Positions 30,343 to 38,321 of a stretch of 38,439 nucleotides of DNA are shown one piece after another. Origin of the DNA: Streptomyces sp. CBMA29 (lineage in GTDB: Bacteria > Actinomycetota > Actinomycetes > Streptomycetales > Streptomycetaceae). The translations under genes and the position numbers were made by a program. Position 1 is the stretch's first letter. Each line of letters begins with the position of its first letter. The notes beneath the pieces are model-generated. The model was not told where the DNA came from, did not search any database, and saw only the letters and a list, made by a program, of their open reading frames with translations. The stretch is taken from positions 1 to 38,439 of the forward strand of contig NZ_MECL01000018.1 of assembly GCF_014596445.1 (NCBI RefSeq), in the 5' to 3' direction.

Positions 30343-32213
30343 GCGGGGCCTCCCTGAGCGGGCTGTTCGGCTCGACGTCCGGCGGCCCCGGCCGCCCTGT
30401 CCCGGTCCGGCTGCTGCGCGTTCCACAGCCGGGCGTAGCGCCCGCCCGCGGCGAGCAGTTCCGTATGCGTGCCGCGCTCGGCGATCCGGCCGTCGTCCAG
30501 CACCAGGATCAGATCCGCGGCGGCGACCGTACGCAGCCGGTGGGCGATCACCAACAGGGTTCGCCCGCCCGCCAGTTCGGCCAGTGCGTCCTGTACCGCG
30601 GCCTCCGACTCCGGGTCGGCGAAGGCGGTCGCCTCGTCCAGGACCACGATCGGGGTGTCCGCCAGCAGCGTGCGGGCGATGCTGACGCGCTGCGCCTCGC
30701 CGCCGGACAGCCGGGCGTCCTCGCCGATCACCGAGTCGTAGCCGCGCGGCAGTCGCATGATCCGCTCGTGCACGGCCGCGGCCCGCGCCGCCGCCTCCAC
30801 TTCCGCGTCGCTCGCGCCCGGGTCGGCGAGCGCGATGTTCTCCCGTACCGAGCGGCGCAGCAGCACCACGTCCTGGAAGAGGAAGCCGACGTGCCGGTAC
30901 AGCTCGGACCGTTCGATCCGGCGGATGTCCGTACCGCCGAGCCGGATCGCGCCTTCGGTGACGTCGTGGAAGCGGGCCAGCAGCAGCCCGAGCGTGGACT
31001 TTCCCGCGCCCGACGGGCCGACGACGGCGGTGACCGTACCGGGCGCGAGGACGGCGTCGATGCCGTGCAGCACCTCGCGGTCGGGGGTGTAGCCGAAGGA
31101 GACTCCGGCGAGTTCGAGCGGGAGCGCGCGGCTGCCGGGCGCGGGGGCGGGCAGCGTCTCGGGCGTCTCGGGCACCACCTCGGCGGGCTCGCGCAGCAGG
31201 TCCGCGACCCGGTGCGCCGCCGCCCGCGCGGTGCGGCGCAGGTCGCGGGCCGCGTAGAGCGGGGTCAGCAGCTCGAACAGGCCCAGCGCGAGCAGCGCGA
31301 AGGCCACGATGTCCACCGGGTGCGTCCAGCCGAGCCCGACGCAGCCGACCCCGGCGCCGGTGACCAGCAGCAGGATCGTGGCGGGAGCCACCGTCGCCCG
31401 GGTGAGGCTGCGCTGCTTGATGAAAACGCGCTGCGCCTCGTCGTTCGCGTCGGCGTACGCGCTCGCCGCGTCCCGGAAGCGCTGCGGCGCCCGCGCACCG
31501 CCGAACGCCTTCGCCACGACGATGCCGTGCACCAACTCGATGGTGGCGCCCGACAGTTCGGCGTTGGCCGCCGCGATGCGCCGGACCGGCTCCGCCGAGC
31601 GCCCGGCCAGCCGCATCCGCATGCTCTGCGCGCCCGCGATCACCGCGACGGTCAGCAGGGCGAGCCGCCAGTCGGCGTACAGCAGATAGCCGACGATGAC
31701 GGCGGGCCCCGCGACGGCCGCCGCCATGTCGCCGCGCGCGTGCGCCACCGCGTGGTGCAGAGCGTTCACGTCGTCCTGCACGGTGGTCTTCACCCGCGCC
31801 GAGACCCCGCCCGCGAACCAGCTCAGCGGCAGCACCGCCAGGTGTGCCGCGAGCCTGCGCCGCAGCCCGTACGCCAGTTCCGCGTCGGCGAGGTGGCCGG
31901 TCAGGGCGGCGAGCAGGTAGAGCGCGAGCCGGGCGGCGAAGAGCGCGACCGCGAGCCAGACCAGCGGCCACAGCCGGTCGGACCGTACGGTCCCGGCGCC
32001 GCCGTCGGTGTCCAGCAGCCGCCTGCCGATCTCCACGACCGCGACCATCGGCGCCACGGAGAGCGCGGCGGCCAGGCCCTGGAGCGCGGCGGCGACGTTG
32101 ACCCGCCCGCGTACCGGCCGCTGGACCGCGGCGAGGTCGCGGGCGGGGGAGTGCGGAGCCGGTCCGTCGTCGGCCGGCTTGCCCCGCTTGGCGGTTGACG
32201 GCCTGTCAGCCAC
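30339..32213 (-). CDS. Exporter-fold ABC half-transporter for siderophore import, first subunit (IrtA/YbtP-like)
   Basis: Half-transporter of 624 residues. After about 45 polar residues comes a six-helix membrane domain (VNVAAALQGLAAALSVAPMVAVV; LVWLAVALFAARLALYLLAALTG). The ATPase domain has Walker A GPSGAGKST, signature LSGGEAQRVSIAR, Walker B IVVLDEATAFADPESE and AHRLRT. The ATAFADPESE wording is a hallmark I associate with YbtP/IrtA-type importer subunits. Unlike mycobacterial IrtA it has no N-terminal ferric-reductase (SIP) domain, so iron release must be done by another protein. The GTG at 32213 overlaps the binding-protein gene by 8 bases. The stop overlaps the next start by 4. Confidence 0.88.
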   Translation of the reverse strand: MADRPSTAKRGKPADDGPAPHSPARDLAAVQRPVRGRVNVAAALQGLAAALSVAPMVAVVEIGRRLLDTDGGAGTVRSDRLWPLVWLAVALFAARLALYLLAALTGHLADAELAYGLRRRLAAHLAVLPLSWFAGGVSARVKTTVQDDVNALHHAVAHARGDMAAAVAGPAVIVGYLLYADWRLALLTVAVIAGAQSMRMRLAGRSAEPVRRIAAANAELSGATIELVHGIVVAKAFGGARAPQRFRDAASAYADANDEAQRVFIKQRSLTRATVAPATILLLVTGAGVGCVGLGWTHPVDIVAFALLALGLFELLTPLYAARDLRRTARAAAHRVADLLREPAEVVPETPETLPAPAPGSRALPLELAGVSFGYTPDREVLHGIDAVLAPGTVTAVVGPSGAGKSTLGLLLARFHDVTEGAIRLGGTDIRRIERSELYRHVGFLFQDVVLLRRSVRENIALADPGASDAEVEAAARAAAVHERIMRLPRGYDSVIGEDARLSGGEAQRVSIARTLLADTPIVVLDEATAFADPESEAAVQDALAELAGGRTLLVIAHRLRTVAAADLILVLDDGRIAERGTHTELLAAGGRYARLWNAQQPDRDRAAGAAGRRAEQPAQGGPA

Positions 32214-33282
32214 CGTTCTTGACCGCCGTCGCGAGCTTCGGCGCGACCGCGTCCAGGCCGTAGGGGATGCTCAGCAGGGACGGGAAGGCCAGCGCGACGG
32301 CGGTGCCGATGTCCAGCGGGACGTACGAGCCGCGCTTGACCGCCGGGAGCCGCTTGAAGAGGTCGTCCGCCTCGAACTTCTTGCGGGCGTCGTCGTTGAC
32401 GTACGTGAGGATGATGACGTCGGCGTCCAGCAGGTCGAGGCGTTCGCGGGCGATCTGGGAGCGGCCGGGCGTCGCGGACTTGGGCAGGCTGGTGACCTTC
32501 GGCGAGAGCTTCAGGCCGAGTTGGCTGAAGAAGACGGCCGCGGCGTCCGCGGTGCTGCTCGTGGTGAACACCGAGCCGTCCGCGCCCACCGGCCCGAAGG
32601 TGAAGGTCTTTCCGGCGAATTCGGGGTGCTGCGACCTCACTTCGGAGATCTTCGCCCGCACCCGCGTGACCAGCTCGTCGGCCTTCGCGCGCTTGCCGAG
32701 CACGTCGCCGATGCGCTGCGCGGTCAGCTCCCAGTCGTCCTTGCCGATGCCGTTGCTGTACCCGAGGGTGGGCGCGATCCGGGTCAACTTCCCGTAGTCG
32801 TCCTCGATTTGGTAGTCGTCGGCGGCCAGGATCAGATCGGGTGTCGCGGCGGCGATCTTCTCCAGCGGCAGGCCGTCGGTGGCCGTGACCAGCTCCGGCG
32901 GCGTGGCCGGCTTCTGCCAGGGCGCGAGGCCGCTGGGGAAGACGGCGTTGCGGGTGGCGAGCACGAGGGGCGCGCCGAGGGCGAGCGCCACGTCGGTGTC
33001 CCGCAGATAGCCGACGGCGGCGACCCGCTTCGGCTCGGCCTTCACCGTGGTCGGTCCCGGCTTGCCCTCGACGGTCACGGGGAAGGCGGCCGACTTCCCG
33101 CCGTCCCCCGTGCTGCTCGCGCCGGCCGGCTTCGCGTCCGTACCGCCGTCCGTACCGTCGTCGTCCGACGAGCAGCCCGCGAGGGCCAGCGCCGCCGCGA
33201 CCGCCCCGCCGCCGGCGCCGAGCAGGAAGCCTCTCCGGGAGAGCGGGTCGCGGACTGTTCCAGGACGCGTGCGTGTGCTCAC
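32206..33282 (-). CDS. Siderophore-binding lipoprotein, Tat-exported
   Basis: Extracellular receptor for a ferric siderophore, 358 residues. The N-terminus has a Tat motif (SRRGFL, 15-20) followed by a lipobox LALAGC with C37 as lipid anchor, so it is probably exported folded. A FecB/FhuD-type class III binding domain follows (KRVAAVGYLRDTDVALALGAPLVLATRN, ATPDLILAADDYQIED, DADVIILTYVNDDARKK). The GTG at 33282 has GAGGAG upstream. It is the first gene of an operon with two exporter-fold ABC subunits and lies downstream of an iron box. No siderophore synthesis gene is near, so the ligand may be made elsewhere or by other species. Confidence 0.93.
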   Translation of the reverse strand: MSTRTRPGTVRDPLSRRGFLLGAGGGAVAAALALAGCSSDDDGTDGGTDAKPAGASSTGDGGKSAAFPVTVEGKPGPTTVKAEPKRVAAVGYLRDTDVALALGAPLVLATRNAVFPSGLAPWQKPATPPELVTATDGLPLEKIAAATPDLILAADDYQIEDDYGKLTRIAPTLGYSNGIGKDDWELTAQRIGDVLGKRAKADELVTRVRAKISEVRSQHPEFAGKTFTFGPVGADGSVFTTSSTADAAAVFFSQLGLKLSPKVTSLPKSATPGRSQIARERLDLLDADVIILTYVNDDARKKFEADDLFKRLPAVKRGSYVPLDIGTAVALAFPSLLSIPYGLDAVAPKLATAVKNGG

Positions 33283-33332
33283 GGGTACGGCTCCTCGTAC
33301 GGGTATGCAGCTGTGGCGAACAGGGGTGCGTC

Positions 33333-33354
33333 TTAGGTAAGGCTGCCCTTACTA
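33333..33354. promoter_or_regulatory. Iron box (DmdR1/IdeR operator)
   Basis: TTAGGTAAGGCTGCCCTTA (33333-33351), with dyad symmetry running on to CTAA at 33354, matches most of the DmdR/IdeR consensus TTAGGTTAGGCTNACCTAA. It starts about 50 bases before the siderophore-binding gene and overlaps its -10 box. Repression when iron is plentiful is the expected effect. Confidence 0.82.
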
Positions 33355-33380
33355 AAGCATCAGCCTTTCCGCGCCGTCAA
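33351..33380 (-). promoter_or_regulatory. Promoter of siderophore uptake operon
   Basis: On the minus strand -35 TTGACG (33380-33375), 18-bp spacer, -10 TTTAGT (33356-33351). The iron box begins at the -10, a classic repressor arrangement. Confidence 0.55.
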
Positions 33381-33557
33381 CGATCGGGCGCCGCGCGATG
33401 ATGAAGGACTCGTCGCGGGCAGGCACTATGGGGGAGAGGGCCCCCGCAACGCGCCGGAAATCGCGTGATGGGATGCTCGGCTCGCAATCCCGGATGTGCG
33501 TCCCCGATCTGGCCAGTGGCGGGGAGCAGGTGGCCTGACCGGCAAGGATGGATGGAT

Positions 33558-34919
33558 ATGGACAAGCAGCAGGAGTTCGTTCTCCGCACCCTGGAGGAGC
33601 GGGACATCCGCTTCGTCCGCCTGTGGTTCACCGACGTGCTCGGCTACCTGAAATCGGTCGCCGTCGCACCGGCCGAACTGGAACAGGCCTTCGACGAGGG
33701 CATCGGCTTCGACGGCTCCGCCATCGAGGGCTTCGCCCGGGTGTACGAGTCCGACATGATCGCCAAGCCGGACCCCAGCACCTTCCAGATCCTGCCCTGG
33801 CGCGCCGAGAGCCCCGGCACCGCGCGCATGTTCTGCGACATCCTCATGCCCGACGGCTCCCCGTCGTACGCCGACCCGCGCTACGTCCTCAAGCGCGCGC
33901 TCGCCAAGACCTCCGACCTCGGCTTCACCTTCTACACCCACCCCGAGATCGAGTTCTTCCTGCTCAAGGACAAGCCGATGGACGGCGGGCGGCCGACCCC
34001 CGCCGACAACTCCGGCTACTTCGACCACACCCCGCAGAACGTCGGCATGGACTTCCGGCGCCAGGCCATCACGATGCTGGAGTCCATGGGCATCTCGGTC
34101 GAGTTCTCGCACCACGAGGGCGCCCCCGGCCAGCAGGAGATCGACCTGCGTTACGCCGACGCGCTCTCCACCGCCGACAATGTGATGACCTTCCGGCTCG
34201 TCATGAAGCAGGTCGCCCTCGAACAGGGCGTGCACGCCACCTTCATGCCCAAGCCGTTCTCCGAGCACCCCGGCTCCGGCATGCACACCCACCTGTCCCT
34301 CTTCGAGGGCGACCGCAACGCCTTCTACGAGTCGGGCGCCGAATTCCAGCTCTCCAAGGTCGGCCGCTCCTTCATCGCGGGCCTGCTCCGGCACGCGGGC
34401 GAGACCGCCGCCGTCACCAACCAGTGGGTCAACTCCTACAAGCGGATCTGGGGCGGCTCCCAGCGCACCGCGGGCGCGGGCGGCGAGGCCCCCTCGTACA
34501 TCTGCTGGGGCCACAACAACCGCTCGGCCCTGATCCGCGTCCCGATGTACAAGCCCGGCAAGACCGGCTCCACCCGCGTCGAGGTCCGCTCCATCGACTC
34601 CGGCGCCAACCCCTACCTCGCCTACGCCGTGCTCCTCGCGGCGGGCATGAAGGGCATCCAGGAGGGCTACGAACTCCCGGCCGGCGCCGACGACGACGTC
34701 TGGGCCCTGTCCGACTCCGAGCGCCGCGCGCTGGGCATCGAGCCCCTCCCGCAGAACCTCGGCGAAGCCATCACCCTCATGGAGCGCAGCGAACTCGTCG
34801 CCGAAACCCTCGGCGAGCACGTCTTCGACTTCTTCCTGCGCAACAAGAAGCAGGAGTGGGAGGAGTACCGCTCCGAGGTCACCGCCTTCGAACTGCGCAA
34901 GAACCTCCCGAACCTGTAG
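33558..34919 (+). CDS. glnA2: Glutamine synthetase-like enzyme, GlnA2 type (probable gamma-glutamylpolyamine synthetase)
   Basis: Cytoplasmic ATP-dependent ligase of the glutamine synthetase I superfamily. The 453-residue protein has the GS beta-grasp (FVRLWFTDVLGYLKSV, FDGSAIEGF), HPEIEFFLLKDKP for metal binding, the EHHEGAPGQQE-like loop (SHHEGAPGQQEIDLRYADAL), KPFSEHPGSGMHTHLSL for ATP, and NNRSALIRVP plus RVEVRSIDSGANPY. It is nearly identical by memory to S. coelicolor GlnA2, which acts in polyamine use rather than ammonium assimilation. At the loop where adenylylated enzymes have YDLP it reads Y371-ELP; whether it is modified is unknown. I chose the ATG at 33558 (MDKQQEF), 9 bases after AAGGA, over the ATG at 33552. 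Monocistronic. Confidence 0.93.
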   Translation: MDKQQEFVLRTLEERDIRFVRLWFTDVLGYLKSVAVAPAELEQAFDEGIGFDGSAIEGFARVYESDMIAKPDPSTFQILPWRAESPGTARMFCDILMPDGSPSYADPRYVLKRALAKTSDLGFTFYTHPEIEFFLLKDKPMDGGRPTPADNSGYFDHTPQNVGMDFRRQAITMLESMGISVEFSHHEGAPGQQEIDLRYADALSTADNVMTFRLVMKQVALEQGVHATFMPKPFSEHPGSGMHTHLSLFEGDRNAFYESGAEFQLSKVGRSFIAGLLRHAGETAAVTNQWVNSYKRIWGGSQRTAGAGGEAPSYICWGHNNRSALIRVPMYKPGKTGSTRVEVRSIDSGANPYLAYAVLLAAGMKGIQEGYELPAGADDDVWALSDSERRALGIEPLPQNLGEAITLMERSELVAETLGEHVFDFFLRNKKQEWEEYRSEVTAFELRKNLPNL

Positions 34920-34960
34920 CCGCGAGGAACTGCTCGGCCTGCGGGGTGTCACCTCCGCGG

Positions 34961-36004
34961 TCAGGGCAGCCAGGCGGGGGCCAGGGCTGAGGGGGTGAGG
35001 AGGCGGGGGGCGCCGGTGCCGTCGGCGGGGGCGGTGTACAGGTCGGAGCCGTAGTCGCCGGGGAGGGAGTAGACGACGGTGGTGTCGTCGGACCAGACGG
35101 CCTGGTCGTCGACGCTGCGGGTCTCGGCCAGCGGCCACTCGCGCGAGGTGGCCAGGTCGAGGACGTAGAGGCGCCAGGGGGCGTCGGCGGGCAGGCCGGG
35201 CACGCGTTTCTTGAAGGCGATCCGGGTGCCGTCGGGGGAGAGTGACGGGCACTCGACGTTGGTGCGCAGCGTGGTGACGGTACGGGCGGCGACGTCGCCG
35301 CGCACGAGGTAGGTGTGGCCGCCGGTGGCGAGCGTGGCGTAGAAGTGCTGGTCGTCGGCGAAGGTGACGCCCCAGAAGTTGACGTCGGCGGCGCGCACGC
35401 GGTGCCCGTCGCGGGTGACGGCGTAGTCCTCGAGGGACGGCTGGAGGGCCCCGGTGCGGGTGTCCAGGACCGAGGTGCGGGTGGAGAAGTCGGTGCCCGC
35501 GTACGAGTCGCCGCCGACGAAGACGGTCCAGGCGGCCATCCGCCCGCTGGGCGAGACGCGGGCGCGGGTCGGGATGCCCGCGAGCGGGACGCGGCGGGTG
35601 GCGCGCAGGGCCGAGTCCAGGACGACCGCGTCGTACGAGTCGTTGACGGCGCCGCGCCTGGCCTGGAGGCAGATGCCGGTGCCGCCCGCCGCGTAGAAGC
35701 GCAGGCACTTCACGCCGGACGCGACGCGGGGCCCGTCCGGCGCGGAGGCGGGCACCGAGGCCAACTCGTCGCGGTGCGGCCCCCACGCCATGGAGCGGAA
35801 GACGATACGGGGGCCGCCGGCGGCCAGCGAGACCGTACCGGCGCGCACGGCGGGACCGCCCGCCTGCACCTGGTTCCTGCGGTCGGCCCGGTCGGCGGCC
35901 CGCCACACCGCGACGCCCGCCACGCACGCCAGCACGGTGATGCTGGCCACCAGCACGAGCAGCCGGTTGCGCATGCTCATGCCGCCCTCGACCGGCGCGC
36001 TCAT
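34961..36004 (-). CDS. Membrane-anchored TolB-like beta-propeller protein
   Basis: A 347-residue protein of unknown role. It has an N-terminal anchor helix (about 14-34, LLVLVASITVLACVAGVAVW) and then an extracytoplasmic six- or seven-bladed propeller with PD40-type repeats (ARVSPSGRMAAW, CPSLSPDGTRIAFKKR, DDQAVWSDDTTVVYSLP, YGSDLYTAPADGTGAPRLL). C27 could be a lipidation site, but the preceding residues are a weak lipobox. The ATG at 36004 overlaps the MFS stop as ATGA; the frame remains open upstream without a better start. Third gene of an operon with a phosphoesterase and an MFS transporter; it converges on glnA2 with a 41-base gap. Confidence 0.85.
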   Translation of the reverse strand: MSAPVEGGMSMRNRLLVLVASITVLACVAGVAVWRAADRADRRNQVQAGGPAVRAGTVSLAAGGPRIVFRSMAWGPHRDELASVPASAPDGPRVASGVKCLRFYAAGGTGICLQARRGAVNDSYDAVVLDSALRATRRVPLAGIPTRARVSPSGRMAAWTVFVGGDSYAGTDFSTRTSVLDTRTGALQPSLEDYAVTRDGHRVRAADVNFWGVTFADDQHFYATLATGGHTYLVRGDVAARTVTTLRTNVECPSLSPDGTRIAFKKRVPGLPADAPWRLYVLDLATSREWPLAETRSVDDQAVWSDDTTVVYSLPGDYGSDLYTAPADGTGAPRLLTPSALAPAWLP

Positions 36005-37326
36005 GCCGTCGCCTCCGGCGCCGTGGGAGTCCGTGACGGCCGCAGCCGGACCGACAGCGCGACGCTCGCCGTCAGCGCCAACGCGGCGCCCGCCAGGGCG
36101 GATTGGTCGCCCCACGCGGTCCACGCCGCCCCGAAGGCTATGGAGCAGAAGAAGCGCGCGGCGGCCTGCCCGGTCTGTACGAGCGCGAGCCCGCTGGAGC
36201 GCAGCGCCGCCGGTACGGAACCGGCCGCGGCCGCCATCAGCACACCGTCCGTGGCCGCGTAGAAGGCCCCGTGCAACGCCAGTACGGCGTACGGCAGTAC
36301 GCCCGCCCGCAGGTGGCCGAGGAGCAGCCCGTACGCCAGGAGCAGCGCGAAGTGGCCGCCGACGAAGACCCGCCAGCGGCCGACCCGGTCCGCCCAGCGG
36401 CCCAGCGGCACGGCGAGCAGCAGGAAGGCGGCGGCGGTGCCCAGCGGAAGGAGCGCGAACCACCGGTCGGGGACGCCGAGTCGGCGTTGCAGCAGCAGAT
36501 AGACGAAGGAGTCGCTGACGGTGGCGAGCCCGAGCGCCACCGCGCACAGCGTCAGCCCGCGCAGCTCCCGCCGCCCGAGCAGCCCCACGGCGGCCCGTAA
36601 GGACGGCCGGTCAACGTCCTTGTCGAGCACGGGAGTTGACCGCCGTACGCCCGACGGCACGAACAGCAGCAGGACGATCACGCCGACCGCCGCCACACAG
36701 AAACTGACGGTGAAGACCGCGTCGTACCCCTCCGCCGCCTGACGGAGAATCAAGAAGGCGGCCAGCGGCCCGAGAAGCGCCCCGGTGGTGTCCATCGCGC
36801 GGTGCACACCGAACGCCCGGCCCCGCGACTCCGGCGGCGCCGACAGCGAGATGAGCGCGTCGCGCGGCGCGGTCCGCAGGCCCTTGCCGGTACGGTCCAC
36901 GGCGAGCACCGCGCCGATCAGCGGCAGGGTGTGCACGGCCAGCAGCAGCGGCTTGCACAGCGCGGACAGCCCGTACCCGAAGGCGGCCACCGCCTTGTGC
37001 CGCCCGCCGCGGTCGGCGAGATGACCGCCGACCAGCCGTACCACCGCGCTGAATCCGTTGTAGACGCCGTCGAGCAGACCGAAGCCGAGCGGGGAGAGCC
37101 CGAGCCCGGTGACCAGGTACAACGGCAGCACCGCGGTGACCATCTCCGACGACACATCGGTGATGAGGCTGACCGCGCCGAGCGCGAGCACCGTCGAGGT
37201 GACCGCGGACGACCGCCCGGGACGCGGGCCCCGGGCGGTCGTCGTCGCGGTCGTCGGTGCGCTGTCCGCCGCGCTCGTCGGTGCGGGTGTCGCGGGCGTG
37301 CTGCCGCGGCTCTCGCTGACGTACAT
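36001..37326 (-). CDS. MFS transporter
   Basis: Twelve-helix major facilitator of 441 residues. A disordered Ala/Thr/Pro-rich N-terminus of about 40 residues precedes the first helices (VTSTVLALGAVSLITDVSSEM, LYLVTGLGLSPLGFGLLDGVYNGF). The loop GGHLADRGGRHKAVAAFGYGLSA matches the G-X-L-A-D-R-X-G-R-R/K motif between helices 2 and 3, and LGRWADRVGRWRVFVGG is the second copy between helices 8 and 9. DRTGKGLRTAPRDALISLSAPPESRGRAFGVHRAMDTTGA is a well-conserved stretch of an uncharacterised MFS group. Substrate unknown. The start lies 3 bases after the phosphoesterase stop, and the stop overlaps the propeller gene. Confidence 0.9.
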   Translation of the reverse strand: MYVSESRGSTPATPAPTSAADSAPTTATTTARGPRPGRSSAVTSTVLALGAVSLITDVSSEMVTAVLPLYLVTGLGLSPLGFGLLDGVYNGFSAVVRLVGGHLADRGGRHKAVAAFGYGLSALCKPLLLAVHTLPLIGAVLAVDRTGKGLRTAPRDALISLSAPPESRGRAFGVHRAMDTTGALLGPLAAFLILRQAAEGYDAVFTVSFCVAAVGVIVLLLFVPSGVRRSTPVLDKDVDRPSLRAAVGLLGRRELRGLTLCAVALGLATVSDSFVYLLLQRRLGVPDRWFALLPLGTAAAFLLLAVPLGRWADRVGRWRVFVGGHFALLLAYGLLLGHLRAGVLPYAVLALHGAFYAATDGVLMAAAAGSVPAALRSSGLALVQTGQAAARFFCSIAFGAAWTAWGDQSALAGAALALTASVALSVRLRPSRTPTAPEATA

Positions 37327-37329
37327 CGG

Positions 37330-38214
37330 TCAGTTGGTCCAGATGCCGGTGATGTCCGCGGCGGACGCGGCGTTGCCCGCGTGCCCCGAGGTACCCGCCA
37401 GATCCTCCAGCGTGCGCAGCAGGTTGTAGTGGTTGTAGTTCGTCGCGGACGAGCTGCCCGCGGTGACCGGCTGACCGTAGAAGACGGTCGGAATCCGGTT
37501 GCCGCTCAGCGAGTTGTCCTCGTCGAAGGTCACGACCAGCACGCTGTTGTGGGTCTTCGCCCACGTCGCGTACGCGCCCAGGTTGTTCTTGATCCAGGTG
37601 TCGCCGGTCGCCACCGAGCAGTCGTGCATGTCGCTGCACAGGTTCGGGACGACGAAGGACATCCGCGGCAGTGTCGAGTAGTCCGTCGGGAACTGCGCGA
37701 AGGTCTTCGCGGTCGACGTCGGGACATTGCCGAAGCCGAACCACGGATTGTGCTTCTGCGCGTAGTTGCCGCTCTTGCAGGTCGTCGAACCCTGGCTCGG
37801 CAGCGTCTCGTTGTAACTGCCGAAGGTCTTGCCCGCGGCGATCACCTCGGAGCCGAGATTCGCGGCGGAGCTGAAGCCGATCTTCACGCAACTGTCGTCC
37901 GTCACGCCCTGCGTGGACCCGGAGAACAGCGCGTAGTAGTTCGGCTGGCTCGGGTGCGTGATCGCGTGGCTCTGCGTGAGATTCGCGCCGCCGGTCGCCA
38001 GCGAGTTGATGTACGGCGCGCTCGAACTGCCGATGACCTGGCTGTACGCGTGGTTCTCCATGACCACCACCAGGGTGTGGTCGGGGGTGGGCACAGAGCC
38101 TGCCGCGTGCGCCGAACCGCCGAGACCGGTCCACAGACCGGCGGACGCGGCGGCGAGGCCGACTGCGGACAACAGAGCGGTGCGGCTGCGGCGGGGCAGA
38201 GTCCAGCCGTGCAC
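37330..38214 (-). CDS. Secreted phosphoesterase (acid phosphatase / phospholipase C superfamily)
   Basis: Extracellular phosphate-releasing enzyme of 294 residues. After a signal peptide (to about A38) the alkaline-phosphatase-like metal-binding motif appears at once: LVVVMENHAYSQV with E53, N54 and H55. SAPYINSLATGG, THPSQPNYYALFSGS, MSFVVPNLCSDMHDC and the second metal site SVLVVTFDEDNS follow. This order is typical of the PF04185-type phosphoesterases. The GTG at 38214 follows a GGAGGT six bases upstream; the frame continues to 38265 without a ribosome site. First gene of a three-gene operon with an MFS transporter and a propeller protein. A candidate PHO box lies about 90 bases upstream, fitting phosphate-starvation control. 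Phosphate monoester versus phospholipid specificity cannot be told. Confidence 0.9.
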   Translation of the reverse strand: MHGWTLPRRSRTALLSAVGLAAASAGLWTGLGGSAHAAGSVPTPDHTLVVVMENHAYSQVIGSSSAPYINSLATGGANLTQSHAITHPSQPNYYALFSGSTQGVTDDSCVKIGFSSAANLGSEVIAAGKTFGSYNETLPSQGSTTCKSGNYAQKHNPWFGFGNVPTSTAKTFAQFPTDYSTLPRMSFVVPNLCSDMHDCSVATGDTWIKNNLGAYATWAKTHNSVLVVTFDEDNSLSGNRIPTVFYGQPVTAGSSSATNYNHYNLLRTLEDLAGTSGHAGNAASAADITGIWTN

Positions 38215-38264
38215 GGCGTACCTCCGGTAGTGGGGGGAAGGACGAGGAACCGCTGTACATGACA

Positions 38265-38270
38265 ATTTTA
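38265..38270 (-). promoter_or_regulatory. Candidate -10 box of phosphoesterase operon
   Basis: TAAAAT on the minus strand (38270-38265), about 50 bases before the start codon. No good -35 is present, as expected for an activator-dependent promoter; the PHO-like repeats lie directly upstream of the -35 position. Confidence 0.35.
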
Positions 38271-38299
38271 GGAGCCCGGTCGCGACCCGGCGAGCGGGC

Positions 38300-38321
38300 G
38301 CCGGATGAAATGAAGGCGAAC
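38300..38321 (-). promoter_or_regulatory. Candidate PHO box (PhoP direct repeats)
   Basis: On the minus strand two adjacent 11-base units, GTTCGCCTTCA and TTTCATCCGGC, follow the Streptomyces PhoP pattern of GTTCACC plus four bases. The first matches 6 of 7 core bases, the second 5 of 7. A third unit is not convincing. Confidence 0.45.

Noticed and set aside
30343..31971. N-terminal extension that would fuse the second ABC subunit to 540 more residues
   Set aside because: The extension is an out-of-frame reading of the first ABC subunit; a GTGA start/stop overlap at 30339-30342 fixes the true start.
28591..32213. Reading the two ABC half-transporters as multidrug exporters
   Set aside because: They are translationally coupled to a siderophore-binding lipoprotein and lie under an iron box, and their ATPase motifs fit IrtAB/YbtPQ-type importers better.
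34990..35927. Extension of a long minus-strand frame opposite glnA2 into the propeller gene
   Set aside because: The glnA2 part is an antisense shadow of a highly conserved gene, and the 3' part is an out-of-frame copy of the propeller gene.
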